In this document: in pieces, positions 42,101 through 54,100 of the stretch
Numbering within the stretch: position 1 is the stretch's first letter
Layout: every line of letters begins with the position of its first letter
Assembly (NCBI GenBank): GCA_023238725.1
Contig: CM041552.1
Location: forward strand, 16,097,147 to 16,161,146
Origin: Scortum barcoo
Lineage: Eukaryota; Chordata; Actinopteri; Centrarchiformes; Terapontidae
Length of the DNA stretch: 64,000 bases
Reading direction: 5' to 3'
The notes under the pieces: model-generated
The model's database searches: none
Told to the model about the DNA's origin: nothing
The model's input: only the letters and a program-made list of their open reading frames with translations
Made by a program: the position numbers and the translations under genes

Positions 42101-45100
42101 ACCCTGCTTTGCAAAGCAACATTTACAGATGTTAGTGTGTATGTGAGAGATTCAGAGCACCGAAGCTCTCTGGCTTGCTGCTGCACAGATATGTGTGCTC
42201 AATTCCAAACTAAACTAGATCGGCAGTGACAGCCACTCTCATTCTGCATGTCAGTTTCAACGCGCAGCTGAACAAAGCCCTGAAAAAAAAAACAGCTCTG
42301 TGTGATGTATGGAGCCTATCGTGTGCAACAAAAATACATACAAATGTAGAGGTTAATTATCATTAACTGATCTACAAGCATTCAATTACGCAATTACCTT
42401 CTTTCAACTAAGAATAGGGTGTGCTTCAGCCTTAATCAGCCTTCATGAGCCTCGAATGTCCACTTTCCAAAGAAAAAATGATAGACATGCAACCACAAGG
42501 ACAAATGAGCAGCTCAGTTCTGCCGCATCTGTGCCCCATCAGGGAGATAAAACAGAACAGGGTTTACTGGCCATCCAGGCCTATAGCTGTCTGAATAAAT
42601 GAAGACAACTATTCAGTGAGCACGTGAAATGATCATTTCAAGTTTGCTCTAAAAATAAATGTACTGAATTTACTTTATTCTCAAGTCATAGCAGTAAGGA
42701 GTCTGTGTTCTTTTGAGTGTTTTCTGCAAGGAAAGTAAAGGTCATAGTTTGTGGTTACAAACCAAGTCCTCTTGAGAGCAAGATCAGTGCATTTTCAGAA
42801 AGCACCTCAACAGTAAATTGAGAGACTGCACTTTGCTCCCTTGGTTGAAAGGCACTGCTGGGATTTGAACCCAGGATCTCCTGTTTACTAGACAGGCACT
42901 TTAACCAACTAAGCCACAGCACCATACAACAACAGCAAAAATGTTTACATTGGCAACCGCAGTGAACTGCAGTAAAGATAATTATACCCATCCATCCATC
43001 CAGCCATCCATCCATCCAGCCAGCCAATAAGCCAGCCAGCCAGCCAGGGTCACAGGGTGTGCTGGAGCCTATCTCAGCTATCATTGGGCAAGAGGCAGGG
43101 GTACACCCTGGACTGGACATGCCAGTCAGTCACAGGTCTGACATAGAAAGACAGAAGAACCACTCACTCACATTCACACTTAGGGGCAATTTAACCTATC
43201 CTGCATGTCTTTTGGATTGTGGGAGGAAGCTAGAGTACCCATAGAGAACCCACGCAGGCACAGTGGAGAACATGCAAACTCCACACAGAAGGGCCCGTGT
43301 CAACCGGTGATTGAACCCAGAACCCTCTTGCTGGGAGGAGGAATAATTATTTCCATTATTGATAAAAGAAATCATTATTTAATAAATGGAGGGTCAGATA
43401 TGTATTTCTAGCCTTTAATGCACCTCGTAGCAGATAAATCCTACATCCACAGAAGTTCAGCAAGGTCTAAAGACTTCGGACTTTGACCTGTTTACTCAAC
43501 AGGTGGTCTAACTAAACAAGGTCTGGTATGAGAGCAGTGCTCACTGTAGAAAAGGCACTGCTGGGATTTGAACCCAGGATCTCCTGTTTACTAGACAGGC
43601 GCTTTAACCAACTAAGCCACAGCACCACATAACAACACCAAAAATGTTTACATTGGCAACTGCAGTAAAGATCCATCCAGCCATCCATCCTGACACACAG
43701 GGTCACAGGGTGTGCTGGAGCCTATCTCAGCTGTCATTGGGCGAGAGGCAGGGGTACACCCTGGACTGGACGCCAGTCAGTCAGTCACAGGGCTGACACA
43801 GAAAGACAGACAGAACCAATCTCACACTCACATTCACACTTAGGGGCAATTTAGAGAAACTCCAAACTTTTGACTTTTCGTTGACTTTATGTTTCAAAAT
43901 GTTTATTCTGATTTGTTTAACACTTTTTTGTTTGTTTCCATGTGTTCTTTCATAGTTTTGATGTCTTCAGTATTAATCTTGTATTTGCCTTCCTTTAACC
44001 ATACCTAAAGTCATGTTGAAACTCACCAGAATCAGTTAATTGTGTGAGATAAAATTCCCCATGTAAGATTCAGTACATTCTGGTCCAATCCTGAGTGATT
44101 ACCATGAGGTATGACAGCCACTAGCTGCAATGCACTAAGGGTAAAAATACCCTCTCTTGACTGCAGGTACATTTTGGGGCATTTTCCACAGCAGGTCTAC
44201 ACTGGAAGCATTTCAGCCTTAGTAAATACTACACTTTGTCAAACCACATGACCATGGCATAGACATTTAGCAGTGTTTTAAGCTGCCAAATTTGAATTAT
44301 GTTGTTTATTTACTGTGACTATAAGCTTTCACTGACCTTAACCAAGCAGTTATCATTTGTCTTATATACCTGATGCCACACTGTAGTTGGTACAACAGTT
44401 TGGGGGGGGGGGGGGGTGATTGGTTAATTGGTTCAATTTCAGTTCACTGCCCTTTATAGTATGTAATGAAGTATGGACAGTAAGGCTCAGGGGTTATTCG
44501 GAGAGAGGACAACACTTCACTGTTACCTGCCCATCATGCACAATCTCATTAATAACAATTGCACGGTAGAAAAGGCACTGCTGGGATTCGAACCCAGGAT
44601 CTCCTGTTTACTAGACAGGCGCTTTAACCAACTAAGCCACAGTGCCCTGTAAGGCACAAATTGCACCTATACAGAGGAATGTACAGATTATTCATTTGTT
44701 GGACCAATGTGAGAAAGCCCCCCAAAAAAATCACCATATAACGACATATGTAAGGAAAGCAGCTAATTCTCACATTTAAGGATTTGGAAGGAATACATGG
44801 TTGGCAATTTGTTTGATGAAGGATAACCCCTTAATTCCTCAGAGATTAGCACGAAAATACTCCAGTTTGTAGCCACTGCAGAGTGCATTTTGACTGGTAT
44901 CAGACAAACATTTTGCACCTAAACCACCTCTGGAGCTTTGTTTATTCAAGTTCTGCTATGAGAGCAGTGCTCGCTGTAGAAAAGGCACTGCTGGGATTCG
45001 AACCCAGGATCTCCTGTTTACTAGACAGGCGCTTTAACCAACTAAGCCACAGCGCCACCTGTAGCTCAAGACAACAGGTGCAAAGAGTAAGAGATTCATT

Positions 45101-48100
45101 ACCAACTGTAGAAGTCTGCATTTCATTTGTAACAAGCAAAGAAACTTGAAAAACATCTTGAAACAGTGAGCTCAGCCACAATACTTGAACCAAGGTGAGT
45201 CCATTTCCGCAGCTGCTACTGGCGGTGGCAGTGATATGAGTCTAGGGAACCAATTAATCTGGAAGTATTTAAAATTAGGAATATATTTAACAATATCAGT
45301 TTCTTTCATCCTGGCGCACACATAGAGGTTCAACTCCCCAGTCTCTAGTTCAGCCACAAAGACACACACATACACTTACATGTGCAAATATGAACTCTGT
45401 GTCTCCAACACATTCTGCTCTTACAGTAGTACTGCAGTATTTTTGTGTACTGCTATGGGCCTCTGGAACATATAAGTCAACACCAGCACACGCAGACAAA
45501 CACGCATGCTCATTGGGATCTTTGGACATGTCTAGGCTTCTCATGCTACCATGGTTACACTGCAGCAGAGACCTCATATGTAGGACACCCAATTAGCAGC
45601 TAGAAATACCTCACACCCAGTATGCGTGTTTATATGGCACGGTGTGTGTTTTAATGAAAATAAACAGGTTAAGTCTTCAATAGTTAATTAGTTTCAAGTT
45701 TTAAAAAAATCTGCGGTATTAGTGCAGTAAAGATAAATGCTCCTCCTATAATGCTTGTCTGTGCCTCTGTACTTCTTATACTTGTCTTTCCCCACCCCCT
45801 TCATTTATTCTACTAACAGTTTATTCCTATTTATCCTTTGGAACCCCTCCATATCCTCCTCCCACCTCTGCATTTGTGTCTCCTTTCCACTCTTATCCCT
45901 TCCTCTTTGCTTTTCTGCAATCTGCTTTCTTGCCCTCTGAGTCCCCACCACCCCTTCTCCCCTCCCTCATGTCTCTACCCCGCCTCTCGTCTGCCCACCC
46001 TGTGTGTGTGTTTCTGTGGGTTTGTAAGTGTATGTTGGATGAGTCAAAAAGCAGTGTCAGCATCAGCTGTGCATGAAGAAGAAAGGGAGAAAGAAAATGC
46101 CCAGATGAGTGTGCGTCTGACAGGAAATACTTAAGTGCTTGAGAGTGGACACTAAGTGTATGGGCTATGTGTGTGTGTGTGCGTTTGTGTGTGTGTATGG
46201 AGAGGCAAAGAGCGGGGGTGATCAAACGTGGGAAAACAGCTGAGATCGATGGTTTACAGGACGCGGCCTGAGATCAGTGACAACAGGATAAGCAACGTGA
46301 GTCACGGACAGAGACAGAGAAGGAGGAGGGTGGTCATGTTTTCACACTGCGTGATCACCACCAGACATAATAGAGCAGACCCTCTTTAGTGTTTCACTCC
46401 AAGAGCAAGCAGGCACTGGGACAAAAACATGTCCTTTTTAATTTCATTTCAAGATGTGATACAGCTGATGGAGTTCTAAGAAACTAAATGAACTGAAGAT
46501 TGAAGTACTGCTGAACTTGCACTAAGTTCATTCTTTAAGGCTGTTTCCATGTGTTAGCGCTGAAACTACAGGATCATATTGAGATTTCCTGTCATTCCTG
46601 ATGTAAAAATCGTAAATATTTTATATAGTTGTGAAAGCTACTACTGATCAGAGGCTTCTTCAGAACACACAAGACCCTCTACAGCCTTGAAAAATAAGTT
46701 GATAGGGCTAAATCAGGCTTAAAAGGGTGGTTTCAGCCATGTAGTTTGTTAAGCAAGACAGCAAATTCCCCCGTTTCAAAGGCCTTGTACCCTGTGCTTT
46801 GATTTTCATGTGGTGGGAGCGAAGGGAAAAGACAATTCTCATATAAAAAAAGAGATCTTAGAGTGGAAAAAGGAGCAGAAAGAATTGACCAAAATATACC
46901 AGAAACTGTTCCCTCACCGCTCAGCCATAACATCCTAGCAAACTATTGTTCTAATCAGTTGTGGTTTCTGACACATGAGATTTCAAAGAGATCATTGTGA
47001 AGACATGGAGACATTTGTCAAAGAAAAGTGCAGTTTCCAGTGAAAGCTGGCGGACGTCACTTTGTCACAGTTCGGGATAATTTGAAGCAGGACACTTGAA
47101 TCTGTCACAGGATGAAGCTACTACAATGATTGACTGCTCAGTGTGCTGCCATGGTTAATTAATCAGGAAATTTTATCTGTTGTCACTGCTCTGACAGGGA
47201 CTGAAGTTAATTGAACATGGCATTTTCTATTAAACAAATCCTGAAAATACTGCTGTGGCTCATAGGTAACAACTGAACAGGAATAATGTGTAATATATAA
47301 CCAAATACCACATGTTAATTATTATATATAACTCACTGTTCAAATTCAGTGCCACCTTTACCAAGGACCTGACTGTTCATCGTGATAAACAAAAAAAAAT
47401 TAAGAGCACTGTATTAAATATTTCACTGCTGTAAAATATTACTTTTAAACGTAATCAATTGTATGGTCATTTTTCCATTGGACACAAAAATTATAGTAGT
47501 ATAGTAGTAGTATAATGCAGTTCAACCACAACATACACCCTCCAAACGGTAGCACAGTTGAATCGACTCTTTGGCATAGTCTGAAGAAACGCTGAATAAT
47601 ATCAGCTTCATAAAGGTATGATTTATTGCAGGCCTGTTAAATTAAATTGTAAGGATGTTAGTATTCTATAGCGTTCTTTCAGTGTACCAGATCTTGTAAA
47701 AATGTTTTGTGGGACAGATGAAATGGTTTGGTTTGATTCTCATTTGTAATATTTATTATTGGACTGCCTTGTACCCACCGGACCTCAATTCTTATTCAAA
47801 ACAAACTGCCAATCACCATTATTGTTTCAATAATATAGTTTAAGGCCCCTCCTTGAACCGCCACCTTACTGTGGTAGGAGGGGTTTGTGTGCCCGAATGA
47901 TCCCAGGAGCTATGTTGTTGGGGGCCATTACGCCCCTGGTATGGTCTCCCATGGCAAACAGGTCCTAGGTGACGGGCCACACTGGTTCACAAGCTCATCA
48001 TGGATAGAAAACCAACAAGGACTGTTACGTCGCCTGGATTGGCATTACCAGGGGCCCCATCCTGGAGCCAGGCTTGGGGTTGGGGCTCAGCAGGTGGCGC

Positions 48101-51100
48101 CTGGTGGCTGGGTCTTTGCCCACAGGGACCCGGCCATGCTCAGTAGGCAACTCATCAACCGCAAAGAAGGTCCATGAGGGGCCGGTGCAATGTGGTTTGG
48201 GTGGCAGTCGTGGCCAGGGGTCTCAGTGACCCAATCCCTGGACCACAACTCTGGCCATAGGGACATGTAATGTCACCTCGCTGGGGGGGAAGGATCCTGA
48301 GTTTGTGCAGGAGGTTGAGAGGTACCGGCTAGAGATAGTCAGGGCTCACCTCCACGCACAGCATGGGCTCTGGAACCCAACTCCTTGAGAGGGGCTGGAC
48401 CCTCCACTACTCTGGAGTTGCCCAGGGTGAGCGGCGGCGGACTGGTGTGGGCTTGCTTACAGCTTCCCCAGCTCAGCCGCCATGTGTTGGAGTTCTCCCC
48501 GGTGAATGAGAGGGTTACGCTTTCCCTGCGCCTTCGGATCAGGGATAGGGTCTCTTGCTGTTGTTTGTGCCTACTACGGGCCGAACAGCAGTACAGAGTA
48601 CCCGGCCTTCTTGGAGCCCCTGGGAGGGGTACTTGATAGTGCTCCGACTGGGGATTCGGGGATTGTTCTACTGGGGGACTTTAACACTTATGTGGGCAGC
48701 AGACAGTGACAGTTACACCTGGAGGGGCGTGATTAGGGAGGAACGGCCTCAACGATCTGAACCCGAGTGGTGTTCTGTTATTGGACTTCTGTGCTAGTCA
48801 CAGCTTGTCCATAATGAACACCATGTTCGAAAGCATAAGGGTGTCCACCAGTGCACATGGCACCAGGACACCCTAGGCCGGAGGTCATCTGATTTCCGAC
48901 CGTATGTGGTCAGTTGGATCCGCTGGGCGGGGAGGAAGTTGGACAGACCTGGCAGACCCAAACGTATTGTGAGGGTCTGTTGGGAATGTCTGGCTTGAGC
49001 CCTCTGTCAGGGAGGTCTTTCAACTCCCACCTCCGGGAGAACTTCTCCCAGATTCCGAGGGAGGCTGGGGACATTGAGTCAGAGTGGACCATGTTCTCTG
49101 CCTCCACTGTCAATCGACGCGGACAGTTCGAAGCTGTGGACGCAAGGTCTCTGGTGCCTGTCGTGGTAGCAGCAACCCCCGAACCCGGTGGTGGACACCG
49201 GAAGTAAGGGATGCCGTCAAGCTGAAGAAGGAATCCTATCGGACCATGTTGGCCTGTGGGACTCCTGACACAGATGACGGGTACCAGCAGGCCAAGCGAA
49301 CCACAGCCTGGGCTGTCCTGGAGGCAAAAACTCAGGGTCTGGGAGGAGTTCGGTGAAGGCCATGGAGGAGGAGACTATCGGTTGGCCTCAAAGAAATTCT
49401 GGCAAACCGTCCAAACCGTCCGGCGCTTCAGAAGGGGGAAGCAGTTCTCTGCCAACACTGTTTACAGAGAACTGCTCAACTGACCTCAACTAACCTCAAC
49501 TGGGGACACTGTCAGACGGTGGAAGGAATACTTCAAGGAGCTCCTCAATCCCACCGACATGCCTTCCACTGAGGAAGCAGAGGCTGAGGACTCTGAGGTG
49601 GACTCGTCCATTACCCAAGCCCGAAGTCACTGAGGTGGTAGTTCCCAAGCTCCTCTGTGGCAAGGGGTGGATGAGATCTGCCCTGAGTACCTCAAGTCTC
49701 TGGATGTTGATGTTGGATGTTGTGAGGCTGTCTTGGCTGACACGCCGGGAGGAGCTCGGAGTAGAACCGCTGCTCCTTCGCATCAAGAGGAGTCAGCTGA
49801 GGTGGTTCGGGCATCTGTTTCGGATGCCCCCTGGGCGCCTCTCTAGGGAGGTGTTCCAGGCATATCCCACCGGGAGGACGCCCATGCCCCGCGGAAGACC
49901 CAGGACACCCTGGAAAGACTATTGCCCCTTTTCCACTAGTACCTACTACCTACTCGGCTCGGCTCGACTTCGACTCGGTTTGTACACGTTTCCATTACGT
50001 TTTAGTACCTGGTACCAGGTACTTTCGTAGTACCTACTACTCGGCCGGGGTTCCAAGCGAGCTGAGTCGAGCCGAAAATGTGATGGCGTCGGCAGACGGC
50101 AGGCCACTGTTGGCCAGCCAGGCCTGAGCGTCACTAGATGCGTCGGGAGAGCGACTCATTCATGTTCAAAGAGTCAACCGCGCCATTTTTAAAAGCGCAA
50201 TAACAACGAACACGATCAGAGATGGCTGCACAGAAATCAAACCCCGCGGATCAACGACGAGGTGCAGGTGCACATTTCTTTGTCTGGTGGCCTCCATTGC
50301 TCCGTAGTCGTTTCGTGTTTGTGTCGCATAACAAATGACGTCGCTGGAGTTTCGGGTTGACGGCGTTGCTTACTCGGCCCCACCCACCCACGCTGAGGTG
50401 GTACTCTATTGTAATGGAAAAGCGACCGAAACTGAGTCGAGTCGAGTCGAGCCGAGCTGAGTCGAGCTGAGTAGGTACTAGTGGAAAAGGGCCATATGTC
50501 TCTCAGCTGGCCTGGGAACGCCTGTGAATCCCCCCGGAAGAGCTGGAAGAAGTGTCTGGGGTGAGGGAAGTCTGGGCATCTCTGCTGCATAGATTGCTGC
50601 CTCCGGTCCCGGGTTCGATAAGCGGAGGAAGATGAAGATGAAGATAATATAGTTTAAGATTATCTAAATCACAGCCAGTGTTTCCTTAGGGCGTACAGTA
50701 GCAGGCAAATGGTGCCTTAGATATCTGCTTAGAATGTGACATGTTTAAATATAATGTCCTCTTGAACTAAATAAATAAAGGTTCAATAGGTCGTGGTTGA
50801 AAAATCTCTGTTGGCTCGTTTTGAGACAGAAAACAACCTTCTCATCCTATCACCCTCCCTCTAATATCACCTGGGGCCCTCTTGTGATTATGAATAACAG
50901 CAGAGGCTGTCTGTGGTGTCATTTCACCAAATACAGAGGCCACCTAATCATATTAGGAGGGTGTGAATCAGCATTGCATTAATTTGGGTCTTTTTTCCCC
51001 CCAATGAGCCCTTTCTTTTCTGTTCCTCCTCTTCCTAAATTATGGAGGCTGCAGTGAAAAGCATTAATGAGGACTCTGAGAGCATTTTGGGCTCAAACTG

Positions 51101-54100
51101 GGGAGGCTCATCTAGCTACTCAGCATGGAGACCCATTAGCTTTTAATGATATCTGCAGATAATTCCTGGGATTTGGTCAATAAATTTGAGTAAAACGCAA
51201 ATTTCATTTATTGCATGCAAATGTGCCGCACAAAACTCAGAAGTGGGAGGAGGGGGTGAAATGCAAAATCCCATCAGGGCCCATAGTTTGAGTCCAGTGT
51301 AGTCCAAGTATCAGAAAAAAAAACTGGCATTTTCATCCATTGTTTTCTCTCCACTGTCATCAAAACAACTGATGATGCTGTTTGTAGATCCTTCATGAAG
51401 CGCTCTGTCTCTACTGTGATTTGAAAGGCATGCATTTCACATCACAACAAGCTCTGTTACGACAAAACAATACATAAATATAGAATAAATTCTGTTTTCA
51501 CAGAGGGGGTACGCTGCTGTAGGCCACACTAATCAGATTTTGAAGGCAGTGCTTTGGGGCAAACCGCACTTTTTTTGCTGTTCGGTTTCATTCGCTGATC
51601 CAAATCTACAAATGAAACCAATATAACACAAGTATAACACTGACAATGTGATGCAGCTCAGTTGTAAGAGTAAAAGTATGTTTTTATTCAGCAAAAAAAG
51701 GGCAAGTGGGTACATGAAAGTTGGATCAATGTTACAAAATGTGTATGAGGTATGTGTGAGACTTTCCTACTTTTATGGATTGGACTGGGTGATGTGTATT
51801 TGTGTGTGTGTGTGTTGAGGCAGACATAAGGGTATGGGGGATTTAGCTGGATTGAGGACACCAAGTTGACTCCCTGAGTCCACCAACTCGTCATCGTTTT
51901 CTCCTCTCTCTCTTTCTCTTATCCTCTCTCCTAAGACCAGTCCAGCTAAAATGCAGCCACAGAGGATTAAATACACTGCCCTTTCTCTTTCTTTCTGTCT
52001 GCCTCTCTGTCCTTTCTGTCTTTCATTCTTTGTTTCTTCATGTTTCACCTTTTTATATTTTACAATGGGCAAAAACACAGGCTAAACACACTCTAGCTAT
52101 CAACTATCAACAGAGGACTATATATGTCTGTCAGTGGTGCCGTGTGTTTCATTATATAGACACACACTCCTCGTCCTGCAGGGTCCAGCTATTTTACAGA
52201 TGCTTTATAGTGGTTATTTAGTTGAGTTGGCATTAGACATTTAGCAGTTGATTTGCCGAATGATCTACATCGTCAACTTAAACTATTTCAGGGTCGTAGT
52301 TTCAGTCCAGATACATCAAAAGTGTGTTTTTACAGAAAAAACATCAATTTAGCATTACTGTAAGTGTCCCAGTGTTATCCAACTGGCTGGCTTCCTTCTG
52401 AATTCCATTCGCTGGCTGTTTGCAGGCATCTATGTAGTTATCAACTCTGTGTTCTGACCCTGGACGGGGACAGGTCAATAATTGCTCCTTCCTGTGGAAG
52501 TCCCTGCTGCATAATTAACATTACAGCTGGGCCAGTTAGGGACCCTCGACTGCGATGTCTCAGTGAAGTATTGGGTGAGTTAACTTTGCAGGGCTGCAAG
52601 GAATTATTATTTTCAATATTTAGAAATGCAACTACTTATTCTATTATTAGATTCAACAATTAATTGTTTATTCTATGAGATTTATTAAAATTCTTTAAAA
52701 ACTGTCCATCATAATTTCCAATGTGATGTCTTCAAAGGTTTCATCTGTACAACAAAGGAAAAGCCAAACTTTTCATTTACAACAACCAGGGAATGTTTAG
52801 AAAACGTGTTGACAATTATTTTTCTGTTGATCGACTAATGGATTAGTCAACCAGCAGAGCTCTTGCAGCACCCCACTGGTGTTTTCTTAGGCAGCCATTA
52901 CTCCTGCTTCTCGAGGAACAGACACGCTTTCACATACAACGCACACCAACACGGAGAGACGTGTGTGGCCCTCAGCATCTCTACAGAGCTTGAAATAGAA
53001 GAATCGATAAATAAACGTGATGCCCATTTTCTTCCTGTATACTTCTACATTCTACGCATAAGCTAATCTTGTTCATTTAACAGGTCAGTCATTTCAGAGG
53101 TATTGGTGAAGATAGCTGACACTTTGTGCAGCTGCTGCCTTTTTGCACCTCAGGTACTGCACTGCCGGAACAAAAAAACAGCCAACAATAACGGTGGTCA
53201 AAGTCAAAAGCGTGTACTGAGCAGCCATCTTGCTTCTTGATGTGAATTTCAGAACACACCAGCCCTTCTGATCTTTTATGACAAGCTTACCAAAATATCC
53301 TTCTGTTGCAATTAAGTCAGATGAGCGCCACCTCACCTGCAGAAAAGCCAGAGGGCCCTCTGTGTCTTGCTCAAGGACACAACAACAAAGCAGATGCTTG
53401 TTGCTGTGAGTCCACTGAAAAGCAGCCTCCCTTATCATTGTGCTGATTTTTACTACCTTCGAGTACATGTGATCAGAAATAATCACAAAACATTAAAGGC
53501 AGGAGGAAACGTACTGGGAAAACACCACAGGACGTGTCTTTCAACCACGAGGATGACAAAGCCAATTTGAAGATCTTTACCAGGTGGCATGTAGCTCCAT
53601 CCCTCAATGACTGAAAGAACTAACACATTGTGGTTGCATATGCTAAACTGGCTCTCCCTCTCTCCCACAAGTGAGACCAGGGCCTTGTTCGCTCTCCAAA
53701 ACCCAGCAGCAACAAGGCAATCTGTTCTCAAACAGCTGGAGCTGCCCCCAGGAGTGAAAGAGGGGTGGGTGGGTGGTGGGGGGCAGAAAGAGAAAGGAAC
53801 GAAAGAGAAGTCACAAAAAGGGAAGAGGTAGTGAAAGCATGAAAAACGAGAAACAGAGAGAAAGACGGTGACAGAGGCAGAGAGTATGGGAGATTTTGCT
53901 GTCATAAATAATCAATGCTTAGTCAACACAGAAAAATGAGAGCGTGTGAAGGAACCAGGGTTTCCTCCCATTGCCAAATCCAAGAGGGAAAACTGCCAAA
54001 CTCACACACGTCATGAGTAAACAAAGCTGAGCCAAAGTGAAAAGAGAGAGAGATATGGAGACAGACAAAAAGACTGTCAGAGCAAAAAAGACTGATGAAA

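Noticed and set aside
37750..45056. Near-identical 74-bp units considered as a direct-repeat or CRISPR-like array
   Set aside because: Units are tRNA genes with irregular kilobase spacing; there is no spacer structure and the host is a vertebrate.
37736..45193. Recurrent 'LWLSWLKRLSSKQEILG' peptides in several open frames
   Set aside because: They are translations of the tRNA-Thr genes, not proteins.
47887..49786. Several 70-100 codon open frames between 47.9 and 49.8 kb as genes
   Set aside because: They are broken pieces of the Rex3 retrotransposon and its antisense shadows.
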